Assembly (NCBI GenBank): GCA_040437565.1
Contig: JBDOQK010000009.1
Span: forward strand, 434,001-498,000
Direction: 5' to 3'
DNA from: Albugo candida
Taxonomy: Eukaryota > Oomycota > Peronosporomycetes > Albuginales
DNA: 64,000 nt
A program made the position numbers and the translations under genes. The notes under the pieces were generated by a model, which did not search any database, was not told where the DNA came from, and was given only the letters and a program-made list of their open reading frames with translations. This document shows, in pieces, positions 1 to 10,159 of the stretch; position 1 is the first letter of the stretch; each line of letters begins with the position of its first letter.

Positions 1-17
1 AGTTTAATTCATTTCAG

Positions 18-1608
18 GCAAATATGTCATCGGGAAAACGCTGGGGGAGGGAACGTTTGGAAAGTGAGTATCTAGAAACCATCTGTTTTGTCATGTCGTG
101 TTCTGATACCTTATATGAAGAGTGAAGTTTGCGGTAAACACAGAGACTGATGAGCGTGTGGCGATCAAAGTGCTGGATAAAGAGAAGATACAGAAACAGA
201 ATATGGGTGCGCAGATAAAGAAAGAAATCTCAATCATGAAAATGGTCCGTCACAGACATGTTGTCGTTTTGAAGGAAGTCCTCGCAAGTCGGACCAAGGT
301 TTGTGCATACCTGTGACACACTATCTGAGTACCTCACATTACTGTTACGAAAGATCTTTATCGTTTTGGAACTTATCACAGGAGGGGAATTATTCGATAA
401 GATCGTCAGCGAGGGAAGGTACGTTCCCGAATATTGCAAAAAGACACCTCTGACTTTGCGTCATCGAATAGATTCAATGAGACAACTGCTCGCTTTTACT
501 TCCAACAGTTGGTAGATGGTGTCCAATACTGTCATCAAAATGGTGTGTGCCACCGAGATTTGAAACCAGGTACGCTCATAGAAATAATCCAATCCAGTTG
601 ATTAATTGCAATGCAGAGAATCTCTTATTGGACGAAAATGGAGATCTGAAGATTTCTGATTTTGGATTATCCGCTCTTTATGAAGGTGGCAATCCCGATG
701 GAACAGGTGAGAGTACTCGTGCCGCTCTCCTTCATACGACTTGTGGTACACCCAATTACGTTGCACCCGAAGTGTTGGCGGACAAGGGGTATGATGGTCG
801 GGCAGCCGATGTCTGGTCGATTGGGGTCATTCTATATGTCCTACTCGCGGGCTTCCTCCCTTTCGACGAGCCAACTATGTCAGCGCTGTTCCGAAAGATA
901 CAAAAAGCTGAATTCTCGTATCCGAGTTGGTTTTCACCTTGCGTTATAAATCTTTTGAATCGCATTTTGGTGCCGGATCCTGAGCAAAGAGTCACATTGA
1001 CTGATATTCAGAGTGACGATTGGCTGTTGAATGGATCAGAAGAGAATACGCACTTTGTAAAGGAATCTATGCAATCGGATGTATCCCTTCCAAACGATAC
1101 TTATATGGAGGAACAAGAAAACAAACAGACGACATCAGCTCAGTACAAACCGAGTCAAGCAGAAATGGACGCTGCGATTATTGAGCATCCTGACGAAGTA
1201 GTACGTAGTACTAAGAAGACCAGAAGCGAGACCGGAATTAAGACAATGAATGCGTTCGACTTGATCAATATGTGTGGAGGTATGGCGTTGAATCGGATGT
1301 TTCAATCGAATGACGAAAAACAAGTCAAAAGGTGCACACAATTCACATCGACTCTACCCGCGTCCACTATAATGGCTCGATTGACAACGTATCTGGAGTC
1401 CCGACATTGTGAAATCACTGTCGATAGCACTTCCAAACTACGAGCCACTTTGCAAACACCCAAAGGAGCAGTTGGAGTGGTCATTCAGATTTACGTTTTG
1501 GCTGAAAATCTTCACTTGGTCGAAGTTCGGCGAGGAAAAGGCGATATTTTCGAATATCACAAATTCTTTTCGCAATTAAATGAGCAATTACAAGATCTCA
1601 ACGCGTGA
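18..1608 (+). CDS. CIPK-like (SnRK3-type) serine/threonine kinase, 5' partial
   Basis: Five exons can be read: 18-63, 121-298, 354-418, 472-569 and 617-1608. The introns are 57, 55, 53 and 47 bp, all GT-AG and phase-consistent, giving 458 residues plus stop. The first exon lies outside the window. All kinase landmarks are present in order: glycine loop [15 protein letters not shown] lysine, catalytic HRDLKPEN, DFG, and activation segment ending in APE. After the kinase domain comes an acidic linker and then [19 protein letters not shown], which matches the NAF motif by which CIPKs bind calcineurin-B-like calcium sensors. A C-terminal regulatory tail follows, ending in [13 protein letters not shown]. 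By family knowledge this would be a calcium/CBL-regulated cytosolic kinase acting on membrane transporters; the substrate here is unknown. An AMPK/SNF1-like kinase is the main alternative, but the NAF motif favours CIPK. Confidence 0.9.
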
Positions 1609-2895
1609 ATGGAACCTCTGCGTTTCAATATACTGATGTGCTTGCGTCGCAAGGAATGAAGTTTACATAATTGACGAGTTTGCTTGAGACTTGTACGTTT
1701 GAATTGTGTGAACTTTTTTTTATCAGGAATTTATAAAAGCGCTTTTGTATATTGCAATATTGAGGACGTGCCTTCTTTGTCGTCACTTTTTGCCACGAAA
1801 CCTTCATATGTTGCGATTGATTGTTTTTTATTGGACTGTAACCTTTCTGCCAAAAGAATTTGCAAGAGAATGTTTTATTGAAAGGGAAATGGTGTGAGTA
1901 GCAGAGGTCTCCTATCGGCAACCGTCAAACTATACAAGTTTCCAGTTTCAGTGTCGCCGATGAGGCCACAAGATAGTCTATATGATCAATGTAACCACAC
2001 TATTCAGACTTCTTGAAAACTCATCGGTCAAAAGGATACGCTGTACTCGACGCAACGTCATTATTGGTTGCCAATGCAGCGAATGGATCGGTGACTGCTG
2101 GCTACTCCAATGGCAAACTTGAGAAAAGGTTGCAAATTGCCGAACCTGTCGCTCGGTCAAAAAGATTAATGTGTCGACCACTTTAACGCACACAACATAC
2201 GAGTAAGAGACTTCAATTTGGCGATGTCGTCTCTTTGGAGAAAAGGGCGTGTATTCGGGTCAAAAGGGCGGCTGACTTTCTGCACGGCTCTGGTGAAAGC
2301 AAGCTGCACCTCTTGGAACTTTTACACGTTGAACCATCACACGTTGCACAACGAGCTCGTACATGCAGTTGGAGATATTTGCGAAATAATTGTACGGAAC
2401 TAATAAGTGCGACCTGGTATCAACCCTTCAATTAGAGTGAATAGTAGCAATTCTTCCTTTCACTTTCTGTATGGTCTATTCGGCAGCGAGGCACCGAAAT
2501 CGCGGGCAAAGTGATTGCAGGATGTTGCGATGCTTGTCTCTCAACATCATCGAGTGAAATGATTTGAACGATCATATATGTCGGTAACGAGCACGTAAGC
2601 CAAGCACATGCAGTTACCTGATTCGAGGTGAGCACATTTTTGATGGTAGAGAATGTGGATGTGTNNNNNNNNNNNNNNNNNNNNNNNNNNNNNNNNNNNN
2701 NNNNNNNNNNNNNNNNNNNNNNNNNNNNNNNNNNNNNNNNNNNNNNNNNNNNNNNNNNNNNNNNCATTACATAACGACGACGCGCCAGAGTTTCTTGGTT
2801 ACTTTACAGTGTCCTTCTGCTCGATGATTGGATGAATCAATTTTGGAATCCTGGAACATAATTGCTAGAATTCTTTTCATTTTTGAATTTGCTTT
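1609..2895. other. intergenic region with assembly gap
   Basis: This stretch separates the kinase stop from the start of the secreted CCG protein. I see no conserved coding frame on either strand. A 100-N gap occupies 2665-2764, and unlike most gaps here its flanks do not repeat each other, so sequence may really be missing. Short open frames around 1625-1921 (minus) and 2218-2435 (plus) show no recognisable motifs. Confidence 0.6.
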
Positions 2896-4695
2896 ATGCG
2901 ATCGTTTCGAGCGATACCCATTTTAACGTCGGTACTAGCATGCTGCATGCTTGTCAGTAATGGTCAAGAGCTACAAAGAGAATACATTTACCGCCCTCCT
3001 GCATCAGATGTGGTAGCATTACATGAACTGAAATGGGGTGGATACAGAGCATGTCAGACATGCCTTTTAGATGTAGCAGGAGTCAGTCGAGTCTCTCTCG
3101 TCTTGGCTGATCGCGTGTTTTTGAGAATTAGAATTACTTCTACGATTTTTGGGTTTCAACGAATGATGACTCATTGCAATGGTGACGTACATTGCCGCTC
3201 CCTTGAGTTGATATCGCAGCTACCGCTCGAAATAACAAATAACATCAACGCAATGGATCATCCAACGATACGCCCAGTGGCAAACGCGATTGAGATCGAG
3301 CAACCGATACATAAGACTTTGTGTGTGATCCACGACGAGAAAAACGCTGACGAGGAATGCAGAACATGCCTGCGACAAGCAAGTGGATCTATGATTCTTG
3401 GTGAGTCTTTTTTCGCAAATGAAGGCGTACTATACTTTACTACGATACTGCGCACATCACGTGGTAAGAGTGAGATTATCCAAGTCTGTGAAGCGTATGG
3501 TGCTTGTAAAAACATCAGAAAAGACGTATATTATTCGGATCAGATATGTGACGAGATCCATGATACAAAAATTTCCACGATGTTTAAACCGAGAACACTG
3601 AGAGAAGATCTACGTGATTCCAATAGCGATCTTTTATGTTTCGTTGTGAAGGCTAGTACGTTGGTTATTCCAACCCATAAAAAGTTGGTGAATTGCATGA
3701 AGTGCTTGGGAGATGACCGAAATACTATCATACATTCATTTAAAGCTGACGCTGAGCTTATCGAATTTGGGCTTTTACTGGTAAAGACAGCGCGGCTCGC
3801 AGAGGATTTGAATAAATGTCAAACATTTTGTCATGTGCGTTCCTCTGTTCCGATTGAAAAGTGTTATGACGATTACGACAAACACTTTGATATGTCGCCA
3901 GTTGGGAATCAAATCTCTTTGTATATGCCAAAGTCAATCCGAAACAATGTCAACATTAATGATGATAGTGGGTGCGTTTCGGTGCATCATCAAAGCATAT
4001 GGATGAGTAAGGATTCCTTACATCGTGGACAATTTCTCGCTGATGAAGAAGCCAGAAGGAACGAATGTATAAAGTGCCTACAATCACAGATTGGAATTCA
4101 TGTGTCACCGCTCTCCGATATAAGATCCTTGATCACATTAAACGCCGCTAATCAAATGAGAGCACTCGGTAACTGCATCAACGATAATGGATGTAATAGG
4201 CTCGCGTTTATCCCCAATGAAATGTGTACCAAAGAAGTTTGGTCGTCAATCAAAAAGACAACGAAAAAGATAAATAGATCGCATACGAATCTATCGCCAT
4301 ACGAGAACGAAGCAGGTTCATCACGTCAAACATCGAATAGTGGAAGCCTTCCAACCCAATCTGAACGATTGATTCCTGTTATGATGGCTAGATATGCTGA
4401 AGCATATTGCTTGGTGTGTCTGGCTCTTCTATATGAAGTGATCATGGTCTCGACCGTAAACAAGTACGTTTGGGTGCTCAGGAGAGAGAACCGAAACCAG
4501 AATTTACCGGTGTGTCAATCATGTTTGACTGATAAAAAAACCAAGAATCTCAATATTCGTTCACTGCGACCGATATCCGCCACACAGATCCAGTCTTACG
4601 TGCATGCAGAGATATCAATGGAAGGAAACGACGATGGACTGATAGCGATATATCAGCTTCCAATTGTCGACCCGTCGAGAGATACAAGCCAATGA
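2896..4695 (+). CDS. secreted modular cysteine protein, CCG-class candidate effector
   Basis: This is an intronless frame of 599 residues. It starts with a likely signal peptide (hydrophobic core around residues 7-20, cleavage near SNG/QE at 23-24). Three complete CX2CX5G motifs are visible: C53/C56/G62, C155/C158/G164 and C391/C394/G400. Three partial CxxCL motifs lie at 267/270, 505/508 and 540/543. Beyond the motif, a longer pattern repeats: CxxCL, then about 33-40 residues to a second cysteine pair (94/100, 198/204, 308/312, 427/433). In modules 2-4 a single cysteine follows 11-14 residues later (218, 323, 444). The pattern suggests four modules of roughly 105 residues plus a degenerate C-terminal part. 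CX2CX5G defines the CCG effector class reported in Albugo candida. A role in the host plant is inferred from that class; no enzymatic motif is seen. Confidence 0.8.
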   Translation: MRSFRAIPILTSVLACCMLVSNGQELQREYIYRPPASDVVALHELKWGGYRACQTCLLDVAGVSRVSLVLADRVFLRIRITSTIFGFQRMMTHCNGDVHCRSLELISQLPLEITNNINAMDHPTIRPVANAIEIEQPIHKTLCVIHDEKNADEECRTCLRQASGSMILGESFFANEGVLYFTTILRTSRGKSEIIQVCEAYGACKNIRKDVYYSDQICDEIHDTKISTMFKPRTLREDLRDSNSDLLCFVVKASTLVIPTHKKLVNCMKCLGDDRNTIIHSFKADAELIEFGLLLVKTARLAEDLNKCQTFCHVRSSVPIEKCYDDYDKHFDMSPVGNQISLYMPKSIRNNVNINDDSGCVSVHHQSIWMSKDSLHRGQFLADEEARRNECIKCLQSQIGIHVSPLSDIRSLITLNAANQMRALGNCINDNGCNRLAFIPNEMCTKEVWSSIKKTTKKINRSHTNLSPYENEAGSSRQTSNSGSLPTQSERLIPVMMARYAEAYCLVCLALLYEVIMVSTVNKYVWVLRRENRNQNLPVCQSCLTDKKTKNLNIRSLRPISATQIQSYVHAEISMEGNDDGLIAIYQLPIVDPSRDTSQ

Positions 4696-6573
4696 GATTG
4701 ACAATTTGACTTTCACTTTGAGTTAACTATCATCCCGGTATTTCTCTCAAATCATGCCATAATAAACGCATCTCTTCATGTTGTTTTGTATTCGTATTTT
4801 CTCCATCACTTTTTGGATCGAATGTCCGATCCAAAATGAGCCTATGATGGGTTCGGTATCCATCCCAGCGCGTATCTTTCATATCTTTCCATAAACCGAT
4901 ACTGAGAGAATCTAAAATAATATTCATTTTGAATCGCAGTTATCGGAGTCAAACAACCCCAAAGTCGTCGGCGGTTGAAGCAGAGGAGACTTGTTTAGGA
5001 GTGAACGAGATATCAACCAACCTGTTATCGTTATGTCTCGGCACAATGCATAGCTCAAACGAATTGTCGACAGAATTAGCCGACAATGTTGGATATCGAT
5101 GTATTGTGTTGGTTTCTTAGCATGTGAGCTGAATAATCGAATAACCAAGAGATAGGTTTACCAGGTATTCATAAGGTGATTCCCGTTATTAGCAGTGAGC
5201 TCAGTGGTACATGTCACCCACGCACTTTGCATTTGTCACGAGATAGACGATTGCTTTGATAATGATTTGAATGTAGCAGAATGTGGAATGAGTGCATGAT
5301 AAGTGAGTTGAGATGAATTTACACTTGTTCACCGTTAGACTCTCCGATGTTCGATAATTCGATGTGCACTAGCATCATCGGGAACTCATTGAAAACAGCG
5401 CTTGCGCATTGGTCGTTGCTGCTTATTTTGATCAGTGTATCCGACATAGAAGCTGTGCATGCAGAAAGGGATTGCACCACCATTAAAGATTGGTATGAAG
5501 ACTGAGCCTTACATTTCTTTGTCATAATCTTAATTAAAGTCAGCCATTTTGTAAATTCTATACAGCATATCTCTTCACCATATGATGCTACCGCTCAAAT
5601 AAGCTAAAGATTTGAATATATTGAGCATGAAATTATTACAAGCACGTCAAAAACAATTATCACAATTGTATCCACCCTGCTACGAGCACGGTCTCTCACA
5701 TTTGATACAAATGTCTCGACCCCTACTGTATAGAAATCTGTTGCTACATATGATCATTGTGTTGCAATTATTTTAGCCCTCGAATAGTCTGCAGGTGATT
5801 ATGAGCTACTTATTTGAATCGTTCTAACATGTCATGGAAGAGATTCCAGATGTACAAAAGTATCTCCATGACGCACTTGCTACAACCCCGTAACTACAGC
5901 GTCATGAGGTTGCCGAGAAGAATATTTGCTACCACGTGATCCTACAAAAGTACTTGAATAAAAATAATCACTGTTCATAGCGCCAGCTCCGAGTAAGACG
6001 ACCTCAAAGCAATGATCCGACGAATCCGTTGTCAATCTGATCTTTTGGTACATTCTGTAAATCAGAATACGGTGAAAACCTTTTAGAATCGCCACGGGCT
6101 ACCAAGTGTTTCTGTAGTACCCAATGCAATCTAAAAGGCCGATACTTTTCATATTGTGTGCTGAAAACGCGTCCCGGGACATGCTTGTTCACAATTCCAT
6201 TTATTCAGTGTCGATATGACCCATTGAGGTCTTTTAAGGCAATACGAACGTTTACGTGCTTAAAAGGCCTGTCTTTTTGTGAAAAATCGAATGCTTGAAC
6301 CCTGTACTTGTCATCATTTCACTATCTCCTTTGTAGAGTGTTTCTCTTCCATTCTCAAAAGCGTCATAAATCAAATATATCCATCCATGCGAGCGAATAC
6401 GATACGATAAACGGATCAGCTTCCCACTGGATCATTATTTCAAACTTTGCCATCACCTCATTCTTTAAATGTACTCCACCATCCGATATTCAGACTGACG
6501 CGATGCCACATCGTTCAAAGTAATCGACCAATGGGTCATCGATGATATTCGTCTTCTTACATATACCACTTCC

Positions 6574-7249
6574 CAGTCCTCCATTTTCAACCCGTATTTA
6601 AATCTCTGTTTCCCACTCGCAGTGACACGTCTCCTTTTTGGGGAATGTAATTTTCCTAAATGTGCGAGAACATTTACCGGTACCCATTATAGATGACGCA
6701 TTCACGTCATCAGTCATTGAGCTCCATTCTGGAATGATTCTCTGTCCTGCATCCATGTTCAATTTGCCTGTGCGTAAATCATTTGTATTCAATCTGCTTG
6801 CTGGCAATCAAGTGATGGGTCTTTGAGACGAGAGACCGCGCCAAGTACTGCTAGAGCATGGNNNNNNNNNNNNNNNNNNNNNNNNNNNNNNNNNNNNNNN
6901 NNNNNNNNNNNNNNNNNNNNNNNNNNNNNNNNNNNNNNNNNNNNNNNNNNNNNNNNNNNNNCAGTCCTCCATTTTCAACCCGTATTTAAATCTCTGTTTC
7001 CCACTCGCAGTGACACGTCTCCTTTTTGGGGAATGTAATTTTCCTAAATGTGCGAGAACATTTACCGGTACCCATTATAGATGACGCATTCACGTCATCA
7101 GTCATTGAGCTCCATTCTGGAATGATTCTCTGTCCTGCATCCATGTTCAATTTGCCTGTGCGTAAATCATTTGTATTCAATCTGCTTGCTGGCAATCAAG
7201 TGATGGGTCTTTGAGACGAGAGACCGCGCCAAGTACTGCTAGAGCATGG
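6574..7249. repeat. 288-bp direct duplication flanking a gap (assembly overlap)
   Basis: Bases 6574-6861 recur as 6962-7249, with only the 100 Ns at 6862-6961 between them. The first copy ends at the last base before the gap and the second begins at the first base after it. That geometry fits two contigs whose overlap was not merged. Probably one locus in the genome. Confidence 0.9.
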
Positions 7250-7250
7250 C

Positions 7251-7665
7251 TTCCATTAACCATTTCGTCTGATGTTTTCGTCGCCTATCTTATGTTCGAT
7301 CATATACCGCCAGATTTGGAGCACCACACGATAGCCCGTTGCTGAAGCTTATCGGCTCCATATCAAGCGATTGCGTATCCAGCGCTNNNNNNNNNNNNNN
7401 NNNNNNNNNNNNNNNNNNNNNNNNNNNNNNNNNNNNNNNNNNNNNNNNNNNNNNNNNNNNNNNNNNNNNNNNNNNNNNNNNNNNNNTTCCATTAACACTC
7501 GATCAAACCTTTTCTTTGGCACCTCCCAACGACTTGAGAATTTTCGTCTGATGTTTTCGTCGCCTATCTTATGTTCGATCATATACCGCCAGATTTGGAG
7601 CACCACACGATAGCCCGTTGCTGAAGCTTATCGGCTCCATATCAAGCGATTGCGTATCCAGCGCT
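7251..7665. repeat. gap-flanking duplication with a 43-bp length difference
   Basis: Bases 7251-7386 (136 bp) correspond to 7487-7665 (179 bp) across the N run 7387-7486. The outer ends match, but near the start of the second copy 43 extra bases are present, between 'ttccattaac' and 'tttcgtctgatg'. The arrangement is the same as the other overlaps, but the indel suggests either two alleles of a heterozygous site or a collapsed contig end. Confidence 0.8.
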
Positions 7666-8793
7666 AAACACAGTCATATTAATCGCAAACATCGATGATT
7701 TCTGAACAAACGGGAAGCTCTTACTCGGGGTAAATCGCTCAAGACTCATGCAAAGCTTCACGGTACAAAGCCTCCTGTTTGCGTTTCCCATTTAACGGAC
7801 GCTTCTTTACTGAATTCGTTGATGATGAAAAATAGCCTTCCTTCAGACACCACAGATGGTGTTGGAAAGATCCACTCGAACCATCGCGTCAGGTGACAAA
7901 CGGCTTTATAAAGCAGTGTGCACACAATATGGCTATTTCTTCGTAACATAACGATTTCTTCACATGCTTAATACATCTGTCAGAATTGCCCTTAGCCGCT
8001 TTCATTATACGCAGTGAAGCTCTCAAATCACTCAAACTGCATACACTTTACTAATCGACAGCCGTTACAGGGCTTATCGTCTCACGCTGTCCCCGTTCGT
8101 GCGATGCAGGGATTCACACCATTAGCGAATATGTTCTTGCCACATCATACTGCTACGAATGCGAGAGACTCATACTTTATTGGATCAATCTCAGAACCAA
8201 ATTTTTCACTTCCAGTGAGACACTGCCTTAGGAACCTTTTCTACAATCTTCCGCGTAGATACCATGTTGTTTGTACATTCGATAATCGCTCATCTCGGTC
8301 TGTTGTCTGCCTGGAGTGATAACGTATACTAATCGCAAATTCGTTTGTATTTGTAGAAAATCTAGTCGATCGAGAACTGCATCATTGATCATTAAAAGGT
8401 ATCATAAACGGATATTGTCTGGATATCGTCATATTGGCTTTGATTGTTTCTTCAAATAGCACATTTAGAAGAAGAGGCTCTGACGGGTAAATCTCTGCCG
8501 CAGACCTCACTCTGACATATCGTCATAATGCAAGAACACCTAGGTCGTCGGCCAAGTCTCGATTAACCCCTACTGTTCCGAACTCTTGGCGTATAACTCG
8601 ATTATCGCTCGTAGAGTACCCATTGGGCTTTCTAAACCGATCACACTCGTTTTTTTCCTCTATAGAATCTTTGTTACACACGCGGCACGTGGCGGTCAGT
8701 GTGTTACGACAGTAATTTTTTTGGCTTGGCATCTCAGCCTTGCTTTTTTATATTTCTGTCTCGGAAATTGCCTCAAGTTAATGATTCATCACC

Positions 8794-9397
8794 TCATTAT
8801 GCATCAGCTACCCAGTACTGCGGGTCAGCAGAAACTGTGAAAATGTCGGAGAAGGAATCCCGTACAAATATATCAATGACATCTCCAGTTGCTTAATTCT
8901 TTCCTTCTTTCTTTGATAAGGCTACCAATCTGAACCTCAAACTCATTTTATTGCGAGTCCCTTTGGATCACTGTCGTTCCCTTAAAGCCATTTCATAGCT
9001 GTGTGTTCAGTACTTTTGCATTTTGCGTTCTCGAGACAACTTCTTNNNNNNNNNNNNNNNNNNNNNNNNNNNNNNNNNNNNNNNNNNNNNNNNNNNNNNN
9101 NNNNNNNNNNNNNNNNNNNNNNNNNNNNNNNNNNNNNNNNNNNNNTCATTATGCATCAGCTACCCAGTACTGCGGGTCAGCAGAAACTGTGAAAATGTCG
9201 GAGAAGGAATCCCGTACAAATATATCAATGACATCTCCAGTTGCTTAATTCTTTCCTTCTTTCTTTGATAAGGCTACCAATCTGAACCTCAAACTCATTT
9301 TATTGCGAGTCCCTTTGGGTCACTGTCGTTCCCTTAAAGCCATTTCATAGCTGTGTGTTCAGTACTTTTGCATTTTGCGTTCTCGAGACAACTTCTT
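8794..9397. repeat. 252-bp duplication flanking a gap, one mismatch
   Basis: Bases 8794-9045 recur as 9146-9397 on either side of the Ns at 9046-9145. The only difference I find is A at 8967 against G at 9319. A single substitution in 252 bases is what two alleles of one locus would show. Confidence 0.9.
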
Positions 9398-10159
9398 GAT
9401 TGCCCCGTAGAGCAGTGATCCCCTTTCACTGCGATAATGAGGTTGCTTCCTGCATGTAGTGTGCTTTCATTCTATGTTCCATCATTATCCTTTATGGCGG
9501 ATATCGATTTTGACTCGAAAGAACGGCCATCATTTCTGATCGATCCCATATTACTTGATCGCAGCTCATTCAAGTGTCATATTCGCCAATTAGAAAATGA
9601 ATGTGACAATTACGACGTTTCTTCAAGTTGCATCTCATTCATTGTGCATACTTTGGCCATCTCATCAAAGTTCCAAATGGACTTGTTCTGCCCTCTGTTT
9701 TAAAGACATGTCACACATTTCTATATTCAAGCTGTGCATTTTCGAGGTATTCCTATCCTCTGCATCCTGATAGAATTTTTCACAGTCAAGATTTCCTTTA
9801 GTACCTCACAAATATCTAAAACGGCAGTTGCCTACCTGATTGAATGATCTACAGCGTATGTATCGCTCTGAGATCATTACAAACGGCATTTTTATCACTA
9901 TCAAATCATTATTGAGTATGCCACATGTGCACCTAATTACAATGTTATCGCTCAAATCTTATAGAAATAACCCTTTGCAGGCTTACAAGAGTGGAATACA
10001 CGCGTTTGAGAGGAGATAGCATACTTCTATTGGCGTAGAGCGTGTCAACTTATTAATTCTATCCCTTACGTAAAATCAATCCGACAACAAATGTCTGTCG
10101 ATACTATAACAAACTTTTGTAGCTTACGGTAACACATCCATGCACCCAACTGCCTATCG

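Larger units (their letters stand above)
4696..10159. other. intergenic region, no supported gene
   Basis: About 5.5 kb separates the CCG protein from VPS8. It has three assembly gaps, each flanked by duplicated sequence (listed separately). Open frames are short and lack motifs. The minus-strand stretch 7758-7949 faintly resembles the start of a Copia integrase core, too weakly to call. The last 450 bases before 10160 would hold the VPS8 promoter; I see no distinctive element in them. Confidence 0.5.

Noticed and set aside
7758-7949. Copia integrase fragment on the minus strand
   Set aside because: One phrase (PTPSVVSEGRLFFIINEFSK) resembles the start of an integrase core, but neither side continues the match, so I do not call an element.
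8014-8319. A 101-residue plus-strand gene
   Set aside because: No signal peptide, motif or splice context; amino acid use looks like random open frame.
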